This document shows, in pieces, positions 7,894-15,781 of a DNA stretch of 33,225 nucleotides. Positions within the stretch are counted from its first letter, which is position 1. Each line of letters begins with the position of its first letter. The DNA comes from Bordetella parapertussis (lineage in GTDB: Bacteria; Pseudomonadota; Gammaproteobacteria; Burkholderiales; Burkholderiaceae_D): assembly GCA_945883145.1 (NCBI GenBank), contig CAMCXB010000023.1, positions 1 to 33,225 of the forward strand, in the 5' to 3' direction. The notes below the pieces were generated by a model. That model did not search any database and had not been told where the DNA came from. It saw nothing but the letters and a program-made list of their open reading frames with translations. A program made the position numbers and the translations under genes.

Positions 7894-8754
7894 GTGAACT
7901 TAGAAAATCAACGAGCATATAATTACTCAAAAAGTTCAAGGCCTTTGAGTGGAATTTTTTCTAAAACTCATAGATGTATAGATTCCGATTACAAACTCTC
8001 AATTGCATCAATCGTCCAATCACAGATTATTCCCTGTTTGCTAAAGGCTGAACGATTTAGTACAAGTCATTCGAGTTTGATCTATTCTTCAAGAATAATA
8101 CTTAACCAAAAAGATATTAATATATTTGTAGATCTATGTATTTCACAAGATCCACAAGTTTCGAAAGCCTTTATTGAATATTTTTTAGATATAGGTTTGA
8201 ACAAAGAAGATATATTCTTAGAACTCATTGCACCTGCAGCTCGACATTTAGGATCTTTGTGGGATGAAGATCACATTAATTTTTCTCAAGCAAGTATAGG
8301 ATTTATTAGACTACATTCTATTGTCAATGATATTAGGTTTTCCCAAAAAGATAGTCTATTTTTCAAGGATAAAATTAATCGAGTGTTGATAGCTTCTGCT
8401 CCAGGATCTTTGCATATGCTAGGTACTACTATTGTGTCCGAGTTTTTCAGAAAAGCAGACTGGCAGGTTGAGGCGGCACTTTCATCTACTGCTAATGAAC
8501 TAGTTCAGACTGTCAGTAATAGATGGTTTGATGTGATTGGATTGTCTATTAGTATTGAACAACAGCTTACAAATCTATTTGATTTAATATATCAATTAAA
8601 ACTTTCATCTCTGAATAAAAACATAACTATTTTGTTAGGCGGGCCTATTTTTTCATTAAAAGAATTACGCGCAAGTGAATTTGGTGCGGCTGATATCTGT
8701 ATCGATGCGAAACATGCAGTTGGTATAGCTAAATCATTGATAACTAAAGACTGA
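7894..8754 (+). CDS. Stand-alone cobalamin-binding regulator, AerR/PpaA-like (SCHIC-type)
   Basis: 286 residues with an N-terminal region of unknown fold (1-70), a helical segment (about 75-145) and a C-terminal B12-binding Rossmann domain (about 152-283). The helical part carries W123-x2-D126-x3-F130 and R139-L140-H141, the pattern of AerR/PpaA proteins that sense light through cobalamin and antagonise the repressor CrtJ/PpsR. GSLHMLG (161-167) provides the candidate His164 ligand. There is no DNA-binding domain and no photosynthesis or ppsR gene in the window, so its partner is unknown; the divergent MerR-type protein is one candidate. Start is a GTG at 7894 after AAGGGG. Confidence 0.78.
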   Translation: MNLENQRAYNYSKSSRPLSGIFSKTHRCIDSDYKLSIASIVQSQIIPCLLKAERFSTSHSSLIYSSRIILNQKDINIFVDLCISQDPQVSKAFIEYFLDIGLNKEDIFLELIAPAARHLGSLWDEDHINFSQASIGFIRLHSIVNDIRFSQKDSLFFKDKINRVLIASAPGSLHMLGTTIVSEFFRKADWQVEAALSSTANELVQTVSNRWFDVIGLSISIEQQLTNLFDLIYQLKLSSLNKNITILLGGPIFSLKELRASEFGAADICIDAKHAVGIAKSLITKD

Positions 8755-9112
8755 AATCAACCAAGCCCATAGCGTAGCAGACTCAAATGACTGTAATTTG
8801 AGTAGTTTTAATATTCAAGATTGAATTTCAAAAATATTTTAACAATTACTCTATATTGCAAGTTTAATTAATCAATTCGCTCAGAGACTTTTTGTTGATC
8901 TATTGTGATTTTAGGGTCTATGAAGTAGAGAGTATTCAATCAAAAATCATTGATCCACTTGAGTTTGATATTGAATAAATTGATGGGCTATGTTCACTTT
9001 GAACATAGTATAAACTCCTGTCAGATATAGATTATCAACATATCCATGAAATAAATTAGTACTAATAATAAAATCAAGTCACGAATTGTAAACTTTTAAA
9101 AAGGAGCCAAAC
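8755..9112. promoter_or_regulatory. Intergenic region upstream of BLUF gene with perfect inverted repeat
   Basis: No gene seen. A perfect 9-3-9 inverted repeat, CTATGTTCA-CTT-TGAACATAG, lies at 8988-9008, about 105 bases before the BLUF start. There is no T-run next to it, so an operator is more likely than a terminator. AAGGAG at about 9101-9106 is the ribosome site for the BLUF gene. Confidence 0.45.
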
Positions 9113-9535
9113 ATGCTTGTACGCCTTTTGTATGTTAGCCAGCCAGTAGGCCCAGTTACTACTACCGTAACAGCTTCAATACTAGAAAAATCTAACATCT
9201 ACAACAAAAAAGAAAATATCACTGGTGTTTTATGTCAAGGCTCAGGCTTATGGATGCAAGTATTGGAAGGAGAAAGACATCAAGTAAATATTCTTTACTC
9301 TCGAATTATGGGTAGTCGACAGCACAACAATATTGAATTATTGTTGATGGACGAAATTAGAGAAAGACAATTTGGCCAATGGTCTATGGTGCTTGTTCAT
9401 TTGTCTAAGGATGATCCCATGGTCCAGATGACGCATCCTGAATTTGACCCCTATTCAGCTTCATCTAAGGATGCGTTGGCGCTCTTGGATGAACTGATAA
9501 TAACAAGTAAGCCAATAGTCAAAATGGAAGCATAA
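9113..9535 (+). CDS. BLUF-domain blue-light photoreceptor
   Basis: 140 residues: one BLUF domain (about 1-95) and a short helical C-terminal tail with no effector domain. The flavin-site residues are all in register with those of AppA: Tyr7, Asn31, Gln49, Trp90 and Met92 have exactly the AppA spacing (Y21, N45, Q63, W104, M106). Blue light should rearrange the Tyr-Gln hydrogen bonds around FAD. Short BLUF proteins act by binding partners. The neighbouring AerR-like gene encodes a SCHIC-type domain, the second half of AppA, so the pair may be an AppA function split over two genes (inference). AAGGAG precedes the ATG. Confidence 0.93.
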   Translation: MLVRLLYVSQPVGPVTTTVTASILEKSNIYNKKENITGVLCQGSGLWMQVLEGERHQVNILYSRIMGSRQHNNIELLLMDEIRERQFGQWSMVLVHLSKDDPMVQMTHPEFDPYSASSKDALALLDELIITSKPIVKMEA

Positions 9536-9581
9536 TTTTATACACTGTTTTTCTCTCCTTTCGTCTTGCGCGACAAAAAGT

Positions 9582-10427
9582 TTAAGGCTTCACAAAACGC
9601 AACGTCATTCGGTCGGACTCACCTACGGCGCGATACTTGGGTTTATCACTGTCACTTACTCCGCGTAGATTGGGCGGCAAGTTCCACACACCGCCGGGAT
9701 GATCTTTTGTATCAAGCAGATTGCTGTTGATCTCCGAGCTACGGTCCAATCTGAAGCCGGCGGCGATGGCAGCCTCGATAACGAATTGTTCGGTCATGTA
9801 ACCCGATTCGATTTGTTTATGAAGAGGCGTGCCCGGTTTCGCCCTGTGTTCAACTACCCCGAGCACACCGCCTGATTTCAAGGCCTGATAAAAACCTTTG
9901 AACATCGGCTGTGCGTGACCGGCTTTGGCCCAGTTGTGCACATTGCGGAAAGTTAGCACTAGATCAGCCAAGCCGTCGGGAGCAAACAAGGGTGCAGAAG
10001 CGTCATAAGACGTGATCGTCGGCTCGCCGTAAAGTTCTGAGGCGCCTTTCAGCATTTGGCGGTAGGCGACATCTCGATCCTTCATTGCCCTTGGCATATC
10101 CTCGGTAATTGAAGGTACGGCCGCATAAAAATGCCCCTTTTTTTTGAGTAGTGGACCAATGATTTCGGTGTACCAGCCATTCGCAGGCGAGATTTCCACC
10201 ACAGTCATGTCTGACCGTAGGCCGAAAAATAGTAGCGTCTCTTTCGGGTGTCGGTATTGATCGCGTGCGCGGTTGACCTCGGAGCGGTGGGGGGCCTGAA
10301 TGACCGTATCCAATAACCCCTGAATATCCTGGGCATGGGCGCTGCTGGCAAAGTAGGGTGCTGTTGCGGCCGCGATAAGTATGAACGCTGCGAGAAAGGA
10401 AATCGCCAAGTTTATTTTTTTGTTCAT
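9582..10427 (-). CDS. Exported predicted SAM-dependent methyltransferase (COG4798 type)
   Basis: 281 residues from the ATG at 10427, chosen over a start 93 bases upstream because AAAGGAATC lies just before it and the product then begins with a clean signal peptide (charged MNKK, hydrophobic core, cleavage near SSAHAQ). The mature part is a class I methyltransferase-like fold: a nucleotide-binding strand-loop (TVVEISPANGWYTEI) and a later LADLVLTFRNVHNW segment. The usual GxGxG is altered to SPANG. Substrate is unknown; export of a SAM-dependent fold is odd because SAM is cytosolic. Base composition is clearly GC-richer than both neighbours, which suggests recent transfer. Confidence 0.75.
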   Translation of the reverse strand: MNKKINLAISFLAAFILIAAATAPYFASSAHAQDIQGLLDTVIQAPHRSEVNRARDQYRHPKETLLFFGLRSDMTVVEISPANGWYTEIIGPLLKKKGHFYAAVPSITEDMPRAMKDRDVAYRQMLKGASELYGEPTITSYDASAPLFAPDGLADLVLTFRNVHNWAKAGHAQPMFKGFYQALKSGGVLGVVEHRAKPGTPLHKQIESGYMTEQFVIEAAIAAGFRLDRSSEINSNLLDTKDHPGGVWNLPPNLRGVSDSDKPKYRAVGESDRMTLRFVKP

Positions 10428-10569
10428 GATTCGAGATTCCTTTAAAGAAAGCTTGTCCAGGCGATTGCGTATATCTTTAGATTGTAAGAGGTTCGACTTG
10501 ATTAGTATTTGTTGTTTCATTCATTGCTGTGAGCATCTTTAGAGCGTTCATATCAATGGATGCAAAATG

Positions 10570-10701
10570 TTAAGCATTTAACTTAGAAATGAAATACGCT
10601 ATTACTGTGATACCACCAAAAATAACAACAAATATTGCACAAAGAACCAAGTAGGTAGAAGCGGTTTTTTTCTTTGCTCGAACTGCTAGGTTTTCCGACA
10701 T
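10570..10701 (-). CDS. 43-residue single-pass membrane protein
   Basis: ATG at 10699-10701 (minus strand), stop at 10570-10572. The product starts MSENLAVRAKKK, a short positively charged stretch, followed by one hydrophobic segment of about 20 residues (17-38) and a short polar tail. AAGGA lies about 8 bases before the ATG. It sits between the methyltransferase and DoxX genes, in the same orientation. The charge pattern predicts a cytoplasmic N terminus. The family is not recognised; the clean start, ribosome site and membrane segment support a real gene. Confidence 0.55.
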   Translation of the reverse strand: MSENLAVRAKKKTASTYLVLCAIFVVIFGGITVIAYFISKLNA

Positions 10702-10769
10702 GGAGGATCCTTGGTGTCTTAGTAAGGTTAAGTTATTTTTTGACTTCGATAAAATCTGTCTTTACCATC

Positions 10770-11252
10770 TTAATATGGTTGAGTATCTACAGGTATCTTC
10801 TTTTGAACAGCAACGGCCCAATTACCTCTTAGTCCAAAATAAAGGCCACCAACCCAAAGGGAGAAATGTAAGTAGTCATGCAATACGAATTGTGCAAAGC
10901 TTTCTGGCTTTATAACAACCCAGATCACGCCAGTAATGATGCAGCACATGGTGATGCCACTGAATCGCGTGATTAAGTCACCTAATTCCGCTACAACAGG
11001 AATGTCTTTTAAGTGCGGTAAAGTGGTCAGAGCTCCGATCATAAGTCCAACACCTGCAGCAACCTCGCCGTAACAAACTACCCACCACACCAGCGTTGGC
11101 AAACCAAAAGCAGCTCCCATTGCTGGGTCGAGGGGAAATTTACTCAGCCCCTGTTGGATGAAAACAATTGCTAAGGGTATCCTTAATAAGACATGACTTA
11201 AATTGAAGTCAGGAAATCTTTTCCAGTAATTTTCAAAATCAACTATCTTCAT
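10770..11252 (-). CDS. DoxX-family membrane protein
   Basis: 160 residues with about four hydrophobic segments. The start of the DoxX domain is visible as LLRIPLAIVFIQQGLSKFP, followed by the conserved GEVAAGVGLMIGALT turn. DoxX proteins are small inner-membrane proteins, some linked to thiol or redox stress and some to thiosulfate:quinone oxidoreductase subunits; the specific role here is unknown. AAAGGGTG lies 7 bases before the ATG. It is transcribed with the minus-strand series here. Confidence 0.85.
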   Translation of the reverse strand: MKIVDFENYWKRFPDFNLSHVLLRIPLAIVFIQQGLSKFPLDPAMGAAFGLPTLVWWVVCYGEVAAGVGLMIGALTTLPHLKDIPVVAELGDLITRFSGITMCCIITGVIWVVIKPESFAQFVLHDYLHFSLWVGGLYFGLRGNWAVAVQKKIPVDTQPY

Positions 11253-11330
11253 TTCATCACCCTTTCAGAAAGTGTCTAAATCATCAAACAAAGGCCCTAA
11301 GTAAATCGTTTACAACCTCAGCTTCGATCG

Positions 11331-11921
11331 TCAAACTTGGCGACAAAGTGCCACCGCTGCCCGCGAGGCTGCACCAACCAGCACTGACCAAAATTGCAAC
11401 AATAGTCCAGTTTTTCTCTGCCCTAAGGCTGCGGAGAGATGATCGCGGTGAGCGACTACATCACTCTGACAGTCGAGTAACACTTGCCGTAGTTTGGCCA
11501 GTCTCAGCTCCGACTCTGAGGCACGAACTTGATCGTAATAATGTTGGTTAACAAATGTTTCAACCGCTTGAATAGTTACATAGAAGGCGCGGACACTAAC
11601 TAGTGCTGGTAGTGCGCCGGTCATGAACCCAGCAAGTCGCCAAAGGGGTAACAGGGAACTGTACTGGGCTTTGGGTAGCCATGACTCTATACGCAGCAAG
11701 TGCGATTTTTCAGTGGCCATGTGGTGTTCAGCAAAAACTCGCAGTGCTGAATTGCGAGTGAACTGTAAAATTCCCAGATAGATGAAAATCGCTCCAGTTT
11801 CCCCTGCGTGGTCGGTACGCAAATCAGCAAGCACTGAACTTGGTAAGGCATCGCCTGGTGAGAAAACAAAGCTTGAAACGTTGGTTTCAGAGTTGATGCT
11901 TGGATTATTGACAGAACTCAT
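11331..11921 (-). CDS. COQ7-like diiron protein (demethoxyubiquinone hydroxylase family), altered ligand
   Basis: 196 residues with the COQ7 hallmarks LRTDHAGETGA, ATEKSHL and the QAVETFVNQHYYDQ helix. Expected diiron ligands by comparison with COQ7 are Glu41, Glu71, His74, Glu121, a final Glu and His158. In the last motif (SDVVAHRDH) the position that should hold Glu, three before His158, is Val155, with Asp154 next to it. The iron site may therefore be rearranged or lost. COQ7 hydroxylates demethoxyubiquinone in ubiquinone synthesis; this copy may be a paralogue with another role. No clear ribosome site is seen before the ATG. Confidence 0.83.
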   Translation of the reverse strand: MSSVNNPSINSETNVSSFVFSPGDALPSSVLADLRTDHAGETGAIFIYLGILQFTRNSALRVFAEHHMATEKSHLLRIESWLPKAQYSSLLPLWRLAGFMTGALPALVSVRAFYVTIQAVETFVNQHYYDQVRASESELRLAKLRQVLLDCQSDVVAHRDHLSAALGQRKTGLLLQFWSVLVGAASRAAVALCRQV

Positions 11922-12144
11922 TCAGTGAATGTCGTTTGCTATTCAGAAGCTTTATGGAAAAAAATTGATGAAAAAAATAAAAAATCCTCATACTGACGAC
12001 CCACTATAAGGTTAGGCTGCTAGTTAAATAACAAAACATTCAGCAAAGCTAGCATGAGGTCAAAGGGTCTAAATTTATCAATTAGTTGGCAAATGGTGAG
12101 TGTCGGTTTTCAACAAGCCAGAGCGTAACCAATCCGGACAAACT

Positions 12145-12369
12145 TTACAAACTTGGGCTACTATTTTTTATATTCTGTGAGTCAGGCAAAGACTCACCTT
12201 CAAGCCATCTGTAAACGGCACCTACAGTTACATTTAATTCTTGATTCATACTCAGAAAAGCTAATCTCACTTGCGTGGGGCTATTTGGGTTGAGCCCGAC
12301 TTTTTTTAAACTCGACTTCAGTCTTTGCCTAAATTCATCACGCTCTTTAAATGTTAAGTGTGCAGCCAT
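12145..12369 (-). CDS. Small helix-turn-helix protein, possibly truncated
   Basis: 74 residues. The segment TVGAVYRWLEGESLPDSQ resembles the recognition helix and following turn of small phage-type or XRE-like regulators. In related proteins further helices follow LPD, but here only about 13 polar residues (QNIKNSSPSL end) remain, so the C terminus may be lost. It starts at an ATG at 12369, 27 bases downstream of the HiPIP stop codon, and may be read through from it. Target and role are unknown. Confidence 0.5.
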   Translation of the reverse strand: MAAHLTFKERDEFRQRLKSSLKKVGLNPNSPTQVRLAFLSMNQELNVTVGAVYRWLEGESLPDSQNIKNSSPSL

Positions 12370-12396
12370 AAGCCCCCGAAAAGTGCAAACTCAGAA

Positions 12397-12726
12397 TCAA
12401 CCTTTTTTGGCCCAAGCACTACACCAAGCTTTTGCTGAAACCTGTTTGCCTGCGAATAAGGGGCAGACACCGGCAGCTGAACCAGCAGCACCCTGATAAA
12501 GAGCGCAATTACTACAAGCCTGACCAGCGGCGTACTTAGGTTGTTTAGACTTATCTACTTTAGTAGCATCAGCTTTATAGGCTAATCCCACTGCTTGGGG
12601 ATCACTTTCAGAAACTAAGCTTTGCGAGTTTGCATTTGCAGCAGAACCTATCAAAAGGCTACCAGCTGCGATGTTGAGCATGAATTGACGACGGCTAGAA
12701 GAAAATTGAATAGTAGAAATTTTCAT
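12397..12726 (-). CDS. High-potential iron-sulfur protein, Tat-exported
   Basis: 109 residues from the ATG at 12726, preferred over the upstream TTG because GGAG lies 7 bases before it. A twin-arginine signal (SSRRQFML, Arg12-Arg13) precedes a hydrophobic core and ends near NANSQS. The mature HiPIP domain has the four Fe4S4 cysteines at 71, 74, 88 and 102 in the family spacing (CSNC, VCPL, AWCSAW). HiPIPs are soluble periplasmic one-electron carriers, folded with their cluster before Tat export. The electron donor or acceptor here is unknown; the cytochrome-type sensor gene is nearby but on a separate unit. Confidence 0.93.
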   Translation of the reverse strand: MKISTIQFSSSRRQFMLNIAAGSLLIGSAANANSQSLVSESDPQAVGLAYKADATKVDKSKQPKYAAGQACSNCALYQGAAGSAAGVCPLFAGKQVSAKAWCSAWAKKG

Positions 12727-12766
12727 TGTTAACTCCAAAAATAGTGGTTTGATTCAGGGTCTGTAG

Positions 12767-13189
12767 TTAGTCATTAGCTTTTGCGCTGCGAGTTAACATT
12801 TGGTCGCTACAAACTTTGCTAACGATATTGATGTCATGCAGAATAACCGGTGTGTAAAACGACAAATCAGCGAAATTTTTGTTACTTGCATCTCCAGATT
12901 TAGATGACATGGAGGTGAGTACTTTGAAATCTACGAGTGACAACCTTTGGTCAGCGCAAGAAACAAGATAGTCAATTTGCTGAACTCCTGAACTACCCAT
13001 GTCGTAGAACTCACGAAACTTAGTTTTGCCGTTGATGCTGTAATCTGCGACGATAGCCCAGTTGTTGTTTGAAATATCGAGCATGTCTACTTTTTCGCCG
13101 TCGGTAATCGCAGCAGAGATGGAAGCTGGTGCTGCAAACACAGCGCTAGTGGTGACAAGAAGTATTGAGAGGATGACTTTGTTAAACAT
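12767..13189 (-). CDS. Exported protein of unknown function, surface-adhesin-E-like pattern
   Basis: 140 residues with an N-terminal signal peptide (MFNKVILSILLV..., cleavage near VFA-AP). The mature part is beta-rich, with two cysteines (in LVSCADQ and VSKVCSD) that could form a disulfide. The order of elements, a 'DISNN..' strand, a K/Y-rich strand, then 'YLVSCADQRLSLVDFKV', recalls surface-adhesin protein E-type domains common in Betaproteobacteria. That likeness is weak and offered only as a suggestion. It lies upstream of the HiPIP gene in the same orientation, with a 40-base gap. Confidence 0.6.
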   Translation of the reverse strand: MFNKVILSILLVTTSAVFAAPASISAAITDGEKVDMLDISNNNWAIVADYSINGKTKFREFYDMGSSGVQQIDYLVSCADQRLSLVDFKVLTSMSSKSGDASNKNFADLSFYTPVILHDINIVSKVCSDQMLTRSAKAND

Positions 13190-13836
13190 GGCAGGCCCCG
13201 ATAGGTAAATGTAACTAGCTAGTATAGTTTATGACTATCTAGGTTAGCAGATGAACATATTTTGTCAAGAAAAAAATAAACAATATTTAAAAATATTAAA
13301 AATAAATAGATTATTTCTGTTTATATATATTCAAAACATGTTCAAAACATGTTCAAACAATAAAAATAATGTAAAAAAAGTATGCTTAGATGTAATTTAA
13401 TTACTTTTTTTCTTATCTTTCAACGTAAAAATATTACGGTTTTTGTTTTTTTATAATCAAAATATAAACAAAATTTATCTTGGGCTGGAGCCTTAACATG
13501 TTGACGCTAATTATTTGACACTGAGTTAACAATAGAATTAATAAATTAACAACAGTACGCGATTGGTGTCGTAGCTAAGCACACTCAAACTCATCCAGTA
13601 TCCATTCGGCTCTGGGATAAACGATAAGAACTAATCATTTCTGGTCGTGGTGAAAGGGGAAGGCGTTTTACTCAGAGAACGAAAACACGTAACTAAGTTT
13701 GATGAAGCGAATGATGTTTAGGTCACTCGCTCAGTAATTTGCCCAAGATCTACATTGATGAGTTTTTAGATCTACTAAAATCATTTTTAGCAAGTGAGTC
13801 GATTAATAACCCAGAGCATCTGTCTAAGTTGGGGGG
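13190..13836. other. AT-rich intergenic region with tandem short repeats
   Basis: No gene seen. A tandem 11-base repeat (TTCAAAACATG, about 2.5 copies) at about 13331-13356 creates two AACATGTT palindromes. The region is strongly AT-rich to about 13560, then of more average composition without a convincing frame. The promoter of the exported protein at 12767-13189 should lie near its left end. Confidence 0.45.
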
Positions 13837-13841
13837 TTATT
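13805..13841 (-). terminator. Hairpin overlapping the end of the heme/HAMP gene
   Basis: AATAACCC (13805-13812) pairs with GGGTTATT (13834-13841), with the gene's stop codon (13837-13839) inside the stem. There is no strong U-tract on the minus strand, so the activity is uncertain. Confidence 0.35.
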
Positions 13842-14853
13842 GTTGTTCCTTAACGTGCGTCAAGCGATGCAGTACCTGTTGACCTGTTTGAGCAATGTTC
13901 TGCATATTGGCTTCTAGTAATGCCATTTCTCTTAGCGTCTGAGCCAGCGCACGGTACTTAGCAGCTTGACCCTCGATTGGGGTATCTGCAGAAGGGTAGT
14001 GTGTCTCGCGCAAGCCATCAACGGTCTGCTCCAAATCGCGATTCAAACTGCTCAACCGTTCACTAGCATCCACAACTTTGTTCAAGATCTGATCCAGATC
14101 GGTCACCACCACGTTGATGCGGTCTAGAAAATAGTTTAGGTCTTGCGCCAGCTCACCAAACTCGTCTGCGCCATTAACCTTGGCTCTGGGCGATAAGTCT
14201 ATAAGACCCCTGGCCAATCTGGAGACGGTATGTCGCAGTGATAAGAGTGGTGCCATTCGAACCTTGAGCAGGAAGAAAAGTAGGATCGTGTGTAACAAAA
14301 TCTTCAGGCTCAAGGCTCCAGCCGTCAGTTTCACATCAGTCCACCAAGCGGCCTCTTTTCGGTCGAGGTAGCTGCCAACCTTCACAGTGCCCAACACATC
14401 TCCTACTTTAGCTTTGACGTGACAATTCAAACAAAACTGCTCAGCAGTAAGATTGACAGTCGATTCCAAATGTGACCCGACTTTCCAAGTGGGTTGCAAG
14501 CCTTTGACGTCCATCTTGAACGACTGTTTCATAGACTCTATAGTCACATCAGCTGGGATGACAGCAATAGAGAGTCCCATGTCATCATAGTTGCGATTAA
14601 GTATAGGGTAAACAGTTTGAGCTGCCAAAGGTCCGCCCGAATTAAGCATAATGGACTTCACATCATTGGCTAATTGTTGTGCAGCCAGGTCTACTCGGGC
14701 CTGCTCCTTACTGGCAAAGTCATAACGTACCACCGCATAACGAATACCCATCTCAACCGAAGCCACCAGTAAAAGCAAAAGGAAAAAGTCTCGAATCATG
14801 TGAAACATGAACGACTGCTCAAAAGGACTGCTCAGCTTTCCTGCTTTTGCCAT
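13837..14853 (-). CDS. Membrane sensor with periplasmic c-type heme site and HAMP domain, no output domain
   Basis: 338 residues: first membrane helix at about 22-39, periplasmic domain (about 40-172) with CLNCH (Cys141, Cys144, His145), a covalent c-type heme motif, second membrane helix (about 176-198), HAMP (about 199-250) and a C-terminal coiled coil. The layout resembles c-heme sensor domains found on chemoreceptors, cyclases and kinases. No receptor signalling tip, GGDEF or kinase domain follows; the protein ends in helices rich in Glu/Gln. It may be a redox or gas sensor that signals to a partner, or a truncated receptor. AAGAG lies before the ATG. Confidence 0.8.
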   Translation of the reverse strand: MAKAGKLSSPFEQSFMFHMIRDFFLLLLLVASVEMGIRYAVVRYDFASKEQARVDLAAQQLANDVKSIMLNSGGPLAAQTVYPILNRNYDDMGLSIAVIPADVTIESMKQSFKMDVKGLQPTWKVGSHLESTVNLTAEQFCLNCHVKAKVGDVLGTVKVGSYLDRKEAAWWTDVKLTAGALSLKILLHTILLFFLLKVRMAPLLSLRHTVSRLARGLIDLSPRAKVNGADEFGELAQDLNYFLDRINVVVTDLDQILNKVVDASERLSSLNRDLEQTVDGLRETHYPSADTPIEGQAAKYRALAQTLREMALLEANMQNIAQTGQQVLHRLTHVKEQQ

Positions 14854-15271
14854 ATGATCTCTTCAAATAAAGGAGCCTAGCGCTAGATCAAATTCGATTA
14901 TAAAGCAACAATAACGAGAGATGGATAGTGGAGCTTTAAGCTTTGTCCGATGCATGATTTTATTAAAATAATTAAAATCTTTTTAAATACCAAGAGAATA
15001 ATTGGATTTAAATTCATGCGCTTACCGTGTACTGTTTGGTTTTTTAAACATACTAATATTTTTGTGTCGTTAAGAAAAACATAATAATTTACTCGCTATA
15101 AGGCGTTGATTGGGAATATGTGTTCAAATGTGTTAAGGTCAAATTATTGATTATTGCTTATTAATTATTGGTTGGCCTTGTAATTGGCGTTTTGTAAAGT
15201 AATGTTGAGTCAAATATTTTTTGAGAAAAAATTCACTTGATTAACTTAAAAACAAACTTAAAGGTCATCCA
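14854..15271. other. AT-rich intergenic region between divergent genes
   Basis: No gene seen. It separates the minus-strand heme/HAMP gene and the plus-strand 39-residue gene and should contain promoters for both. A single TTTGTCC, matching the half-site near the MerR-type gene, occurs at about 14942-14948; this may be chance. AAAGGT before 15272 is a ribosome site. Confidence 0.4.
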
Positions 15272-15391
15272 ATGAAATATATAATTTACGTAATGGTTTC
15301 AGTATTCGTTTTGTCTTCGGCAGTTCCTTCTTTTGCAGAGCACCATGAATCTAAAGAAAAAAAAGAAAAAAAAGATAAAAAAAATAAATAA
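15272..15391 (+). CDS. 39-residue exported Lys/Glu-rich peptide
   Basis: A signal peptide of about 22 residues (MKYIIYVMVSVFVL..., cleavage after SFA) is followed by a mature part of only about 17 residues, made of His, Glu and a run of Lys/Glu/Asp (ESKEKKEKKDKKNK). AAAGGTC precedes the ATG, and a strong rho-independent terminator follows 32 bases after the stop, so it is very likely expressed as its own short unit. No function is known to me; small secreted charged peptides of this kind recur in Betaproteobacteria. Confidence 0.6.
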   Translation: MKYIIYVMVSVFVLSSAVPSFAEHHESKEKKEKKDKKNK

Positions 15392-15422
15392 ATTTTTGAC
15401 TAGTTCTGTTGTTCCGATTTTT

Positions 15423-15447
15423 ATCCGCTCCTAAGGCGGATTTTTTT
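15423..15447 (+). terminator. Rho-independent terminator
   Basis: ATCCGC (15423-15428) pairs with GCGGAT (15436-15441) across a 7-base loop, followed by a run of T. It ends the unit of the 39-residue peptide gene. Confidence 0.8.
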
Positions 15448-15781
15448 AAGCCAAATTAATAGTAATGTATTAGAAAATTTTAAGATTTTTGATTAGAAGT
15501 TATAAGGTATTTATAATTTTTTGATAAATTTTTTATTTTTTTTCGTTTTAGAATTTCTTAGCTAAAAAAATGCCGCGATACGTATATATTTGTCTTATGT
15601 ATTTAGTTCAAAATGTGATCCAGTTTTGCCATAAGTAGTTGCTGTTATATAAAGTTAATTTTAAAGATTTTTATAACTTATAGTGCAAAAATACTAATTA
15701 TGAATTGAAACAATAACTATGATTAGGAAAGTTGATTTATTTTTCACTTTTTTAGCAAAACAATAAGTAGACCTTTTTACA
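15448..15781. other. AT-rich gap
   Basis: Very AT-rich; no gene, repeat or clear operator seen. It presumably holds the promoter of the DUF393 gene. Confidence 0.4.

Noticed and set aside
13331..13356. CRISPR-like repeat
   Set aside because: Only about 2.5 copies of an 11-base AT-rich unit with no spacers.
13837..14853. Methyl-accepting chemotaxis receptor
   Set aside because: No conserved signalling tip follows HAMP; the gene ends soon after the coiled coil.
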